Positions 14,101 to 26,099 are shown, counted from the first letter of the stretch. The stretch is DNA of 64,000 nucleotides from Gordionus sp. m RMFG-2023 (GCF_954871325.1 NC_088775.1:1101473-1165472), one strand, 5' to 3'. The notes: generated by a model from the letters alone, not told the origin. Program-made: numbers and translations.

Positions 14101-17100
14101 GGCAATGCATGTCAAACGGTGGGGGTTCTCTGTATCAGCAACATTATCAGCGAATGATGATGATCAATAACGTCATATGCGAGCAACAATTAGCCAGAGA
14201 ACGATCGCAAGGACCTACCATTTACTCCTTCGGATATACGCCGGAAGCCTATAGAGGATCATATCACGTGGATAAGTCTACCATTAATGGGCATCATAAT
14301 GGTATAATAAAAGTAGATTTTGAGGCTTATAAGTTAGGGATAGCCTGAATTGAGATGTAACAGTATAGAGAGTTACATTATATATAAAAAAAATGATTTA
14401 AAAAGTATATAAACAAATGTTAAATTTATATGAAGGTTTGGCCGAAGATGAGATTCAATCCTTATTCAACTTAAACGGAGTTTCACCTATCACTCACCCC
14501 AATTTCCTAATCACCCAAGAAGATAAGGATACTGTGTACAATCTTAACAATTACGAAAGCAATTGTAACGAGAAGAAATCTTACAATATCAATTCTGCTG
14601 CCTCATACTTCCAAACACCCACCAACCCTTATTACTCTTGCAATCAACCGTTCATCAAGAACGATACAAATTTATTTGCCATAAATGGTCTGTGTTCCGC
14701 TTACGATAAATCTTCCGTATTCCCTTTTACTACCCAAACATTGCATCCTTCCTGTTTCCCGTTTTATATTTCGAACAATATGTACAACTATTCCCTGTAT
14801 CCTCCTCCGTACATGAATTGTGACATCAACGGGTTCATCAATAACCCGATCCCCATAAGTCACGATAAAACTGCTTCAAAATCGTTGACGTATGATCGTG
14901 ATATGACAGTTACGAGTAAATTGACTTCCAAAATTTCTTGTCAAAATAATCAAGGTTCAAATACTGTCGATATCGATAATCAACCAATCACATCAAAAAT
15001 GAAAAGGAAAGATTCCAATTCTCCAATCGAAACGGATAAGACTGGTAATTCCTTGATACCCGCTCCTAGCAACACTGTCAAGAGTAGTGCTTATTGTTTT
15101 CCATTCAAGAAGAAATTCTTTTCTATCATAAATTCCTTAGCTAAAAATGGCTCTTCAGGCAACGTTTCAACCGAGAATATGATAACTAATGGCGCGGATA
15201 AATCGATGTCGAGTAAAAATGGCAAAATTCAAAGAGTGAGTCCTAAATCGTCTACGTCACCCGTCTCAAATAAACATCCCTACGAGGTTAAATGTTACAT
15301 AGAAATCCAGGAAGAAGAATTTAATCAGGATTACGTAATAGATTATAGCATCAAAAAGAACAAACCTATCAATGACCTCTCCACTTGTAGCAATGGTCAT
15401 CGAGACAATTCGCCTAATATAATTCCTTTCAACAAAATCCACGTAGACAAAGTTAAGGTGACTCAATTATATAACCATCATCAGATGTGTGCTCAAATGC
15501 CCCTAAATATCGGTTTGACGACCCATATCGATTCCAAAACCCCCATCACCACCAATATTGGACCGACGTCCAAGGTCTTGCTGATGAATAATTTATGGCG
15601 CTACGCTCGCACCCACGCTCATATACCTATGCGACCTATGTATTCGGACATAAATGCGATATCGTTGCTGTATAGGGGCAACAGCTCAAATGGATTAACG
15701 GCTCAAGAATACGTAGCGGAGGAAATATGTTATATGAATAGGAAGGGTATCCGTTCCGAACCCACTTTGATAATGAATAACAACCATATATATTCTCCCG
15801 ATACCATAAATTCTAATATCAGCGTACCATCGAATATATATTTCAATGGTCATTGCATGCCTTTGGATAGAAACAAAGCAGATACGTTTAATAAACCTCC
15901 GGAAATCATTTTTTCCAAGCCTAGCAAATCAAATATCCTGACCTTCCAGAATGACGAGAGCAAAATCCCTGCTCATAATCCCTTCGACTTTACGGAGCAC
16001 CTATCCTTCAAAGAAAAATTGAAAACAAAGATTTCTTCTATCAAACCCTTTCCCCCAACCCAAGCCGTAATTAAAAATTTTGGGCCCGATATCAAAACCA
16101 AAAATAGCATCTGTTCTTATATTAATAAAATATTTAGCACATCGAACGTCATACTACCTATGCCCAATGATGACGGTTATATTATCAACGAATCCCTCGG
16201 AACACCAGAAAATGTTATCCGATCGTTTAACAACACTCCATTTCCGAATGAGAGTCAGGTGATTAGCAAAAAATTATCCAAAATGCTCGGACATGAGAAA
16301 CCGAAATTGACAAACGAGGACCCATTAGCCACCATGGGTCCCGTTGCCATAGACTTGCTGATAAAGGGTGAGTATCATTTATCCAGGAAGAGGTCTCTAG
16401 AACTGTCTCGGTTTAAGCACGAAAATATCATAACGAACGGGATCAACGTTTTGAATGGCATTGCAACACTTAGCGTGCATAATGTAGTAGAAGATCCTAG
16501 CGTAATGCACAATAATGCTAAGAAGGAGTTTCCGGCTATCATAACCCGAATGGATTTAGTGAGCCTATCTTCGGAACGCCCAATAAACCTTTACAGGAAT
16601 CAGGTGAAGCATTTTGAATATGTTGGAAAGACGTTGAACGGAATTTCTAAAGACACTACAAACGGATTTCATGTCAAGGATGAACAATCTGGTAGTTCAT
16701 TTTATAAAAACGAGCTTATACCATCTGATAATACATTAGATGTCATGGACAAAGACAGTGAATTCAATCTAGCTGTTTCCTCCTACAATATCGTAAGCAA
16801 CTCAATGATCACAACAGAAAACGTAAATACCGACAATCGATTGCAACCGAATTCCATAGCAAATTCTTATTCGTTGAAACGAAAGGATAATGGTACGGAC
16901 AAAAAATCGTTGTACGAATGTAAGGTTTGCTCAAAAATATTCGGACAGTTGTCTAACCTAAAAGTTCACCTGAGAACTCATTCGGGGGAAAGGCCTTTCA
17001 AGTGCAGCGAATGCGGAAAGGGGTTTACCCAATTGGCCCATTTACAAAAGCATAATCTCGTTCATACCGGTGAGAGGCCTCACGAATGCCATTTGTGTCA

Positions 17101-17614
17101 GAAAAGATTTTCGAGCACAAGTAATCTCAAAACACATTTAAGGCTTCATAGCGGCCAAAAGCCATATCAATGCAATACCTGCCCGGCTAAATTTACCCAA
17201 TTCGTTCATCTAAAGCTTCACAGACGTTTACACAATAACGAGAGACCCCACACATGTTCCGGTTGCGGTAAAAGATACAATATCTCGAACGGTTTAAAGA
17301 ATCATAAAAGAGGTTCGGAAGTTCTCTGCGATTGCGATCAAGACAACTACAGTTTTTTGTCCAATGATACCAATCTACGTATCAGTGGAGGCGATATTGA
17401 TAATACTAACATTCTCGCGAAATCCCATTTGAATAATGTGGTGAATAATACGAATGGACTCGATAAATATCGTAGTAAGGAGAAGGCTGACAGTGACAAA
17501 GATAAGTTGAGAAATGATATTCTTCCTCCTGATTTTTTTAACTCCGAAGAAAATTTATCTGAAAATACTTCGGCGGATTGCGGCGACGGAAATGACTCTG
17601 CCAGATTCGTATAA
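8114..17614 (+). CDS. Blimp-1/PRDM1-like transcription factor, four coding exons
   Basis: Exons by eye: 8114-8437, 8825-8944, 13650-14301, 14406-17614; the phases agree and give about 1434 residues. Exon 1 carries [12 protein letters not shown], like the start of PRDM1. Exons 1-3 make the PR/SET-like domain (roughly residues 95-235), with [38 protein letters not shown] and [10 protein letters not shown]. Exon 4 encodes about 850 low-complexity residues rich in Asn and Ser, then five zinc fingers at about residues 1202-1335: four C2H2 (linkers of HSGERPFKC and HTGERPHEC type) and a final C2HC finger, the PRDM1 arrangement. The family represses transcription in the nucleus by sequence-specific DNA binding and cofactor recruitment; its PR domain usually lacks strong methyltransferase activity. 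The protein is much longer than vertebrate PRDM1, mostly in the linker. The exon 1 donor (gttaat) and the 104-bp intron 3 are the least certain borders. Confidence 0.92.
11985..12300. mobile_element. Palindromic MITE (CAATGACAT family), copy 2
   Basis: The left part reads caatgtcatatataatacct and ggctgacgattt, then aatgcaaatcagctggagca. The right part has aaaatggcggctccagctga and tttttaacgaacgc. It runs directly into another relic at about 12334-12520. It lies in the large Blimp-1 intron. Confidence 0.75.
12334..12520. mobile_element. Relic of palindromic MITE (GGGGATTC family)
   Basis: The two arms are accggaaatgtattccatca and its inverse ggaacgtatttccggc, separated by AT-rich sequence. They match the internal arms of the longer copy at 41339-41700. 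Termini are missing. Confidence 0.6.
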
Positions 17615-17690
17615 CATGCAATCGAATAGGTTATTTTTAAAAAAAAAATAAAAATATTCCAGTTTTACTTATAATTTTTGTGTTGTTTAG

Positions 17691-19573
17691 TAACCCTACC
17701 AATAAAAACGAATCTGACGAGAATGACCCAGGACCTCTAACTACCTGGAATGGCTTTGATCCTAAGTTGGATATTCTAACTTTGTCAGCTCTCTCGTCTC
17801 AGTTGAATTACACGAATAATCGGCTTCAAACACCACCAAATGACACGTATCCTCATATCTATATATATATTAAAATTTTGATTTTTTGAGAAATAAATTG
17901 TTTATGCGAAATTTAATGTAATTTGAAAGTATTAAAAGGCGTTAGGTATAATAATACAATATTTCGATAATATTACTATCCCATTCCAGGGTAATTATAT
18001 CGTTATATTACATTTATATCACACATGTTAAAATGTTTAAAGTATATTCACATCTAAAATAAATAGGAGTCCCAATTCATTTGAGTGTGCCGGAAAATAT
18101 GGTCTGGATCATGACAAGACTATTGATAGCAATTGCAAAAATATTGACTTTCACCCATTTTCACCCTTGACCTCCAACACAATGATGTCCACTAATTTGG
18201 AGGACATTATTAGAGCAAAACTACTCAATCATGACGAGGCTACCCATGCAAACAAACACCACAAAGAAAAGTCTAAGGAGAATGGGAAAATATATGGCAC
18301 CTTGATAAACAAAGAATGCGGATCTAATGGTTATGATTCTCAGAGTACAGCCAAAAACTCTCAGAATAATTATACTCATCTTAACACTGATTCCTTCCAT
18401 CTCAAAAAAATTTTGAACGACTCCACATCCTATGCCGGAGTCGCCAACGGCTTACAATTCCAGGCTAACGGATATAAGCAGAGGAAGGTTCGTGATAAAG
18501 TTTCGAATTTGACTGAACTGCATACGAGAACCGCCGACGAAATGGACAACGCTCTTGCAAAAGGCTATGGTGTAAATACGTTTGTCAGAAGTTCTCATTT
18601 AGAATCAAGTGGACATGAAACACCTAAAACTAGTTACGATTATCATCAAAGGTGTTATCCATCCTTCAGCAATGGCATTCCTTTTAACGAAAATAATAAT
18701 TTTTCGAGTAATTACTCTAGGACCACCAAAAATAGATCTGGAGAATTTTTGAGGATTTTGTTGGAGAAAGAAAACATAATCAACGCCAATCACCCAGATG
18801 CCACCGCGAATGTTTTAACTTGTGGGGATAAATTTTCTAATATCGATTATTCAAAAGGATACGAATTTTCCAAAGGCCAGAACAGCAGTTTACAGAATCA
18901 TTTCGACAGCTTATTCAAATCGGAATGCGTCTTTAACGGCGAAACCTTTACCAAACAAAACGGCATGCCTAGTGAGGTAATATCGACCCAATGTAAAGTG
19001 TTTAATGATAATAACTACAATACGGCAAATGGACTGGAATGCTCACCCAGGTTTTACGCGTCAAAAAAAGTTGAATATAGGGAAATGAATGCCAACAATG
19101 TTGACATTCAGGCTCAAAATGGATACAATGGGCTAGACATATGTCAAAACAATAGATTTAATAAATTCGTCGAGAATACTTCCCAAGCGGATAGTATTGA
19201 TAGAGAAAGAAAACCATTTTCCAAATGTATAAAGGATAAAACTGAGGGATACGATTTTACCCGTGTATCTTTTCCAGGGCTCAGGAAAAATTATTTGATA
19301 AATGGCAATCATTATAGTAAAACAATGGTACCTAACACTATGACTAATGGGCATCCCATTGGGTACGACAATGACTCGTATCTGCCCCAAGCTCTCAATG
19401 GGAATACCGTGTTGCCGAATAGTGATAGTGCACCCAATACCAGGGAATCCCCTAGCCATTACGAATTAAAGAACGTATTAGTCAAACCGGATGTTGGGGC
19501 TAAAGAAGGCGAGGAGAGCAAGTCTAACCACGATAACAAAAACAACGAAATTTTACGCGTAAGAGCCTATTGA
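17691..19573 (+). CDS. Two further coding exons, probable alternative 3' end of Blimp-1-like gene
   Basis: Exon 17691-17846 (after tgttgtttag, before gtatcc) joins in phase 2 to exon 18067-19573 (after aaatag). Together they code about 553 residues of Asn/Ser-rich, charged, low-complexity protein with no recognised domain. Repeated Asn-Gly dipeptides (for example VANGLQFQANG, TANGLECS, QNGYNGLD) resemble the linker of the preceding gene ([20 protein letters not shown]). This and the same orientation suggest one gene. The link is not proven: the preceding frame ends in a stop at 17612-17614, and the only phase-compatible donor I see upstream is a weak one (aa/gttgag) after 17505, which would skip the last residues. 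It could instead be a separate gene with an unseen start. Confidence 0.6.
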
Positions 19574-20087
19574 TTAATAATGCAAGATGGTAGCGGATTC
19601 GCTTAGACTCAATTGCTTTATTCATTTTGTATAACTTTTGTTATAAAAGCAAAAAAGAGAAATTACTATTTCGAAGTTAAATATTTCTTTATATAATCAA
19701 TCATCTGTTTTTTTTTTAAAAAATGCAAGCCAAATATATCATCTTTCCCTTTAAAAAAATAAACCAAGTAATTATAAATTATTTTTGATATTTTATTTTA
19801 TCGTATATTATATTTATCTACCTAATAAATGTAACCAGATAATTGTTGTTGCGCATGCGCAGTGCTTAAGAGAAGCCGTCATAGTTAATCCCCCTACCTC
19901 CACATATTTTTCCCATTCATTAGACATTACGATGAGTGTTGGAATTATAATCGCACTTAACTTAATCAGCTGTTTTTAAAAAAACATATGCATACAAGTT
20001 TTCCAGGAGCGTTTAAAAAAGCAGCAATCCTCATTATTATTTTGGAAAAGTGCAGCGACTAAAAAAATAAAATGGATGTTCCTTCTA
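19574..20087. other. 3' flank of Blimp-1 locus, AT-rich
   Basis: It follows the stop at 19571-19573. A possible polyadenylation signal aataaa lies near 19757-19764. Nothing else is recognised. Confidence 0.5.
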
Positions 20088-20312
20088 TTAAGTATTGTTA
20101 AACCAGTCGATTTAAGACTATTTTTTTAAAAAAAAACGGATAACTAAAATATTTTATTCAGGAAAAAAAAAAATTAACGCAAACCTGAAATGCTCATAAA
20201 TGACACAAAGGTTTGGGAAATCTATTATGGAAATTTATAAGCTTAAGGCTACTATTTTCCTGCTAAAATATTGAGTTGGGTTCTTATATATGGAGCCGTT
20301 TAACAACATTAC
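20088..20312. mobile_element. hAT-like short non-autonomous element
   Basis: The left end is agtattgttaaaccagtcg and the right end ggagccgtttaacaacatta, inverse to each other over the gttgttaaac core. The interior carries aatattgagttgggttctt-type family motifs and no open frame. No clean target duplication. Confidence 0.65.
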
Positions 20313-21440
20313 CTCCAAGTGGATGAATTAAGAAGACTATTAAAAAAGAATAGCATGTTTAAGCATTCTAACATTACGTATCCAAACCGCAGGATGAGGC
20401 TAAAATACGAAACTACTTATTTTGCTTATTTTGACGTATAACCATAAGATTCAAAGAAAAAAAAATAGGAAAATTATAATTTCGCAATTTTTCTTAGAAA
20501 CCCAGATCACGAAATAAATCAGCTAAATGATATGTGTAACTCTGAATTCATGGTTAGAAAGAATTCGAGGCGAGGTATACTGCAAATGTATCATACATGT
20601 GCAATTGTTTAAGAGTATTTGGAAGGCATTGATTTTACAGATCAATCAAGAACACTTATGAAATCTTTTGTTATTAACAGTTTTAAAAAAAGGTATATTA
20701 TTTTTTATAAATAACTTTAGCAAGTTATTTTTAAAAAAAATTTTTATTTTTTGATAAAGAAATTGGAGATGTAAGGCTTTAAAAAAAATGTCAATTTTAT
20801 TACACTTTTTTACTGAGGTGTGAAATAAACCTATTAGAATGATTAAATAAGAAGGGGATGTTGTTTTGCCTTATTTTATCATGCTCTTACAATGATTGCA
20901 GGCAGCCTGTTCACCGTCTTTATTGATTTGATATTGATCCCATATAATAGTTCCTTTTTTGTGAGGAAATTTTGTCAACTTCAACATAGAGCATAACTAT
21001 TTCATCAGAAGCATAGCTCGATAATTTATTGTTGTAATTTTTTAATACAATTTATTATGAGATTTCAAAAAAAAAAAAAATTTTAAATATTGCTTCAATT
21101 TTCCACTTCAGAGATTTTTTAAATTTGTGCTAGACTTTTTATAATCACGTCACCTGTCAGATTGGCAGGTTATCAAATAAGAAATGATTTAAATGTTAGA
21201 ATTTTTTTTTTTAAAACACAATTTATTAAACATTCCGAATAATTCGTTTTATTCGAATCGAATAAATGATTAATCGTATTCGTAATTACTCGAGTCTAAT
21301 TTTTTTTTTGGAATAGAGCCTAGTTTTAAGTATTCTACTAAAATTAAGCTAATTGTCATCAGCGTATCAAAATTTACAGAAAATAACAATCGATACAAAG
21401 CCCATTGATTTCATAAAGTAATCACCTGATTCTTAAAAAT
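20313..21440. other. AT-rich non-genic DNA
   Basis: No gene, RNA or clear repeat boundary is seen. Near 21230-21300 there is a short attcg/cgaat-rich segment. Confidence 0.5.
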
Positions 21441-21443
21441 GGC

Positions 21444-21830
21444 TAAGGTCGCATTCAAAGTAGGATCCTATCCTACACGATTTAACCAGCTGATCGATTT
21501 TTAAAATCTGTTTATGGGATCAATTTTTTTTTTAAAATAATATTAATTTTTATCTTTAATTCTATCAGAGTTGTTAAAGGATCTAGATACTGTATCTAGA
21601 TATAAAAATGTGGTATCTGTATCTAGATAGATTTTTGGAATAAAAATATCGGTATCTAGATAAGTATTTTAGACCATGTATCTGTATCTAGATCCATTTA
21701 AAAAGTATCTTTTAACAAGTCTGAATTCTATACATGATAATAACCTAAATTGATACTCATATACCGATTTTTAAATGTCGATCAGCTGTTAAATCGTGTA
21801 GAATCGGATCCCATTTTGAACGCGGCCAAA
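21444..21830. mobile_element. Palindromic element split by a MITE
   Basis: The arms 21444-21504 (gcattcaaagtaggatcc, tacacgatttaaccagctga) and 21764-21830 (inverse: tcagctgttaaatcgtgta, ggatcccattttgaacgc) are imperfect inverted copies. The interval contains the complete MITE 21566-21723 with its own target duplication, so the palindrome is the older insertion. Confidence 0.65.
21566..21723. mobile_element. hAT MITE with perfect 8-bp target-site duplication
   Basis: Starts CAGAGTTGTTAAAGGATC and ends TTTAACAAGTCTG. It is flanked by aattctat at 21558-21565 and 21724-21731. Same family as 998-1172 and 38187-38329. Confidence 0.92.
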
Positions 21831-22012
21831 TTCAATATTCTAGCCAGAAAAATATTGCCTAAGCGCTTCGAGATTTCGCTAATAGATGTCCAAACCTTCG
21901 TGTCATCTATGGGAAAAATCTTCAGGCTTGCCTAAATAGTTTTCTGGATAAAATATTGAGTTTCCGTTTTTAAAAAAATCTACCCAAAACGAGCCGTTTA
22001 ACCTAAGACAAG
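21831..22012. mobile_element. hAT-like short non-autonomous element, partial
   Basis: It carries attcaatattctagccag and aggcttgcctaaatag family motifs arranged as an inverted pair and ends with acgagccgtttaacc. The left terminus is not clear because it abuts the palindrome at 21444-21830. A GGAA microsatellite follows at 22010-22047. Confidence 0.55.
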
Positions 22013-22047
22013 GAAGGAAGGAAGGAAGGAAGGAAGGAAGGAAGGAA

Positions 22048-23512
22048 GTCTATTATGTTATTTCTTTCTTCTAATTATAATAAAAATTTAAATTTTTTTA
22101 AAAATATAATTCAAATGATTTATAAGAAATGTTCCAAATTTTAAATGAAATTAGCCGTTTAACAACACTAATAAGAAAAAAAATCATTTTTAAAAAAGTC
22201 ATAAATAAAATACAAAATTTTTCCCCAAAAAATGGGCCAAGGATGCTGACGGAGGAGCGGGTGCTCAATTAAGAAAACGCTCATCCCAGGATTTTTAAAT
22301 TTTTTAATTTCCAAAGCCCAGAATTCTTAAAATTTTTATTCAAATAAATTTAGCTGTATTTGCAAATTGTTTGAAAAAGGGAAATCTAAGGTATGAGCGG
22401 TAAATGAATATGAAATGTTCCATTAGAAGATTTCTCAGCTGATTAATTGATGGAATTTGAATTTATTTAATAAAAAATATTTGGCGGTTCCATGCTCAGG
22501 GTGATACCAGGTTTTAGGCCAGCAAAGTTCTGCGAAAAGTGTAACTCAGTCATAAAAAATGGCCTCCAACGTCTGGATTCGGATTTAATGACAGAAAGTT
22601 CTTTTAAAAAAAATGAATTAGTTGGAGAAAAATTGTCCATAGGTAGATATGGCTATTTTGAAGAATGAAGTTAATCATTGTATTGTACTTGTTTATTTTT
22701 ACTTAGGGTGTTACTTACTTATAACATTTATAGGGAAGGTAGTAACATAAGTATAAATCCTTGATGATAGATTTTACTCATAGCATGGCAGATAAAAAAA
22801 ATTTAAATATTGTTCCATTTTTAAGGACTCAGTTATGTTTTCTTATTTGATACTTTTTTCTCTTTCTCTCTTCTATCTTTCTTTTTATAAGGCTAGGTCC
22901 AAAATTTTAGAAAGATTAAATTCACAAACTCCTGAAATTTGCAAATAAATAAATAAGCTATTTTAATATGGAATGTCCTAAATATAATTCTATAAAATTT
23001 TATAAATTTTTTTTAAATGGTTTTGGACACAGTACAAAATATAATTCTGCATTTCATTTAGTTTTTTTTTAATTTTATTTAATGATGGATTTATAACAAT
23101 TTTGTTTGTATTGTAAGTAAGTTGTTATAGTTATTTCTAATAGATTATATCTAATTCTAATAAAGTTTATATCTAATATATTATTTAATTCTAGAAGGTA
23201 TAGGTATATATATATGTCATTCAATCTTTAGTCTACATTTGCCATTTGCCTTTTTTGTAAAAGGTTAATATAATTATATCCTCTAATGTTTATTCTATCC
23301 TGGAATCATTTTTATGACTGATCAGATCCATATAGGGGAGAGCCTGGTTCAGTACCAAATCTTGGATCTGGTAATCTCTATTGCCAACCATATGATTGTT
23401 CTATTATTATTTTGACACTATATAATTTTGGAATTATTTGTAATTGTATTATTTTCTAATAAATTAAATAATCTTTCTAATAATAATATAATAAATTGGT
23501 TTAATAGTCAAA
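22048..23512. other. AT-rich non-genic DNA downstream of the bS6m gene
   Basis: No coding exon or RNA gene is recognised. It includes homopolymer and simple AT stretches. Confidence 0.5.
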
Positions 23513-23670
23513 GCTTTATTCTATAATGTACGCATGATTATCAAAGTCCTATAAATCTTATTTCAATAAAAATTGTCATTTTTTTGTTGGATAGCTTTGT
23601 TCTATAATTTACACATGATTATCAATGTCTTATAAATCGCATTTCAATATATATTGTCATTTTTTATCTG
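23513..23670. repeat. 81-bp tandem duplication covering the last codons of the bS6m gene
   Basis: The segment gctttattctataatgtacg through caataaaaattgtcattttt is repeated once with a period of about 81 bp (starts near 23513 and 23594). The copy overlapping the gene contains its last codons and stop; the outer copy carries an equivalent tat-cca-...-aaa-aaa-tga on the minus strand. Confidence 0.75.
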
Positions 23671-24289
23671 GATAATGAAAACCCTTTAAGAGAGCCTTTT
23701 GCCATCTAGGATATGCTTTCAAATCTTCTCTCAGTGCGGGTAAAGTTTTTTCAATAGGTATTGTGCAAAATGGTGGTTTTGGTAAGTGTCTCATCCTTTT
23801 CTGCAATCCTGTCCAGGATGAATAATGATTGTATCTACTATCCTGATCTTCTGGTTCCACATTATCTATTCCTTTAGCATTTTCATTCATTTTATAAAAT
23901 GGTTTCGATATATTAATAACTGATGATCTAATTATATCTATGTCACGAGAGAGCTCCTCCTCCAAATCAGGTATATCTTTTGAAGGACAATAAAATTCCC
24001 AAATAAAATATCTAAACATAGTAAATAAAATTATAATATGCAAATTTTTTTAAAGCTTACTGTCCTTTTTTATATTTTTGATTAAATGAATGCATTATAT
24101 ACGGTAATTGCTTTGAGCCTAAATTTTCTAAATTAGATATAATACCTTTATGCTTCAATAGATTCTGTCCCACACGTTTTAAAGCACTTACAGTAAAATC
24201 CTAATAGAGCTTAAGTAGTTTACAAATATTAAATATGTTAATACTTTATTCATCAATTTTAATATCATGGAAATTTCATATTGAGGCAT
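23657..24289 (-). CDS. MRPS6: Mitochondrial small-subunit ribosomal protein bS6m (MRPS6), three exons
   Basis: Exons on the minus strand: 24245-24289, 24061-24200 and 23657-24011, with GT-AG borders and consistent phases, giving 179 residues. The start MPQYEISMILKLMNK matches the bS6 opening, followed by LENLGSKQLPY and YFIWEFY, then LEEELSRDIDIIRSS, close to the strand and helix segments of bacterial and mitochondrial S6. The family binds small-subunit rRNA next to bS18 in the ribosome, here the mitochondrial one. Animal MRPS6 is usually about 125 residues; this protein has a C-terminal extension of about 55 residues (Trp, Pro and Lys rich, KALLKGFHYPDKK at the end). No domain is recognised in the extension. 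A hAT relic begins about 60 bp upstream of the start codon, so the promoter is either very short or lies within or beyond that element. Confidence 0.9.
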
Positions 24290-24352
24290 GTCGTGCCGCA
24301 CGCCTTAAAAGTTATAAAATTCAGATTGCTAAACCTCTCAATATATGAACAG

Positions 24353-25564
24353 CAGTTGTTAAAGTACCTAGATATAAAAATGTAGTATCTGTATCTGTAT
24401 CTAGATAGATTTTTGGAAGGTATCTGTATCTAGATATTTTTTAGAGGTATCTGTATCTGTTTTTAGATACTTTTAAGATACATTTTATATACTTGCCTAT
24501 TAAAAATATTTGACTGTAAAATTTATTTTATTTCATATGAGCTTATGATATAAATAAATATATATATATATATATATTATATATTAATATTTATTAATAC
24601 TATAATAAAAGATTATATATATAAAATATTAAAACTTATATATAAAAAATATATATAAATATTCATTAATTTAAATATTATGTGCGAGTTTATCAGTAAA
24701 CCCTTTAAATTTTAATATTAAAATATGGAAATGGTAAATTAATAAATTAAAAATATTTAATAATTCTGGGTTTATTGTGACCTTATTTGAAGATGATAAT
24801 ATTATAGCAACCATGCTTCACCCTTTTTTTAAACTTGATTGGACATGGTTGGAAGAAAAGCTTAATAAAAGAAAACAATTGATACAAAGATTAGCTGGTG
24901 AATTATCAAAGTCATCAACTGACTGCAAGCAAATAACCTGCCAAAAAAAAAATTTAATTTCAAATTTTTTTCAGTACCCTACAGCATATATAATTTCTAA
25001 TAATGATTTAAATTTTGATAATCAACAAATTTTAAATAATTTTTCCAAAAATTAATGTAGAGATTTTAGCATTTTTAAAGAATACCCTGATATAAAATTA
25101 TTATTTATTAAATATAACACTACAATTCCTAATAGCGCCCCTGTGGAAAGACTATTTAGTGTTTAAAAAAATGTCTTTAAAGATAAACGAGGATTACTAA
25201 ATGATCACAATTTTGAAAATATTTTATTACTGAAATCTAATAATTATTTATAATTATTTAATCATATATTTTCATATATTATATTAAAATCATTATTTTG
25301 GTTATATTCTGATAAATGTTATATCGCGTCAATAAATTTTTTAGCTTCATTTGAATTTTCACAATATAATATTAATTTAGGTTTATGCAAACCTATAAGA
25401 GCATAATAAAAAATGTATCTGTATACAGATACATTTAAAAATTGTATCTGTATCTTGATAACTTTTTCAGACGCTGTATCTGTATCTGTATCTAGTTAAC
25501 TTTTGAGACTATGTATCTGTATCTGTATCTAGATCCATTTAAAAAGTATCTTTTAACAACTCTG
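24353..25564 (+). mobile_element. hAT DNA transposon, internally deleted, with transposase C-terminus
   Basis: The left end CAGTTGTTAAAG and right end CTTTTAACAACTCTG are inverse; flanks atgaacag (24345-24352) and atgaacga (25565-25572) are a near-perfect 8-bp target duplication. Subterminal DNA is repeats of gtatctgtatctagat. On the plus strand, 24777-25055 encodes ATMLHPFFKLDW, and in the same frame at about 25113-25250 lie [16 protein letters not shown] and NFENILLLKSN, the dimerisation domain at the end of hAT transposases. Two in-frame stops (25053-25055 and about 25164) interrupt this part, and the BED finger and most of the catalytic core are absent, so the element is dead. Its ends match the MITEs at 998, 21566, 34602 and 38187. 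Confidence 0.88.
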
Positions 25565-25572
25565 ATGAACGA

Positions 25573-25883
25573 TCAAGTGACATACGTATATTTTATTTTA
25601 ATCAATATAATTTAGTAAATTAACAAATGATCTAAGAGGATTAAAACACATGCCAACTCATATAGTGTACATAGTTATAAGCTATCCTCAAATTTATACA
25701 TTATTAAAAATAATCTAGTTTTATTTTAACTAATTCTAATTGTTTCCTCTTTATAAATGTGCTTATTTTTAACCAAGACCACTGCCGGACTTGGTTTTTA
25801 ATCAATTATATTTTTCTAAATATTCTAATGTAATTAATCCTAATCCATATTTTTCTAACTTTTCATTACCAATGCCTAGACAG
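25573..25883. other. AT-rich non-genic DNA
   Basis: Nothing recognised between two transposon relics. Confidence 0.5.
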
Positions 25884-26099
25884 TAGTGTTATTAAAAAGA
25901 TTGATTTGTGTCTATTTTTAAAAACAGCTCGATTAAGATTTTAACCAAGATAATAATGTGTAAGCCTCAAAATTGAAAACAGAAGCCAAACCTTTCTTCC
26001 ATCTATGAAGAAATTCACCAGGCTTACACAATATTATTTTGATTATTTAATCGGGCCGTTTTTAAAAATAGACCTGAATCGGGATTTTTAAAAACACTG
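25884..26099. mobile_element. hAT-like MITE
   Basis: Starts tagtgttattaaaaag and ends gatttttaaaaacactg, with inverse interior motifs (aagcctcaaaattg / accaggcttacac). The flanks are tagacag (25877-25883) and tagacaa (26100-26106), a probable target duplication with one change. No coding capacity. Confidence 0.75.
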
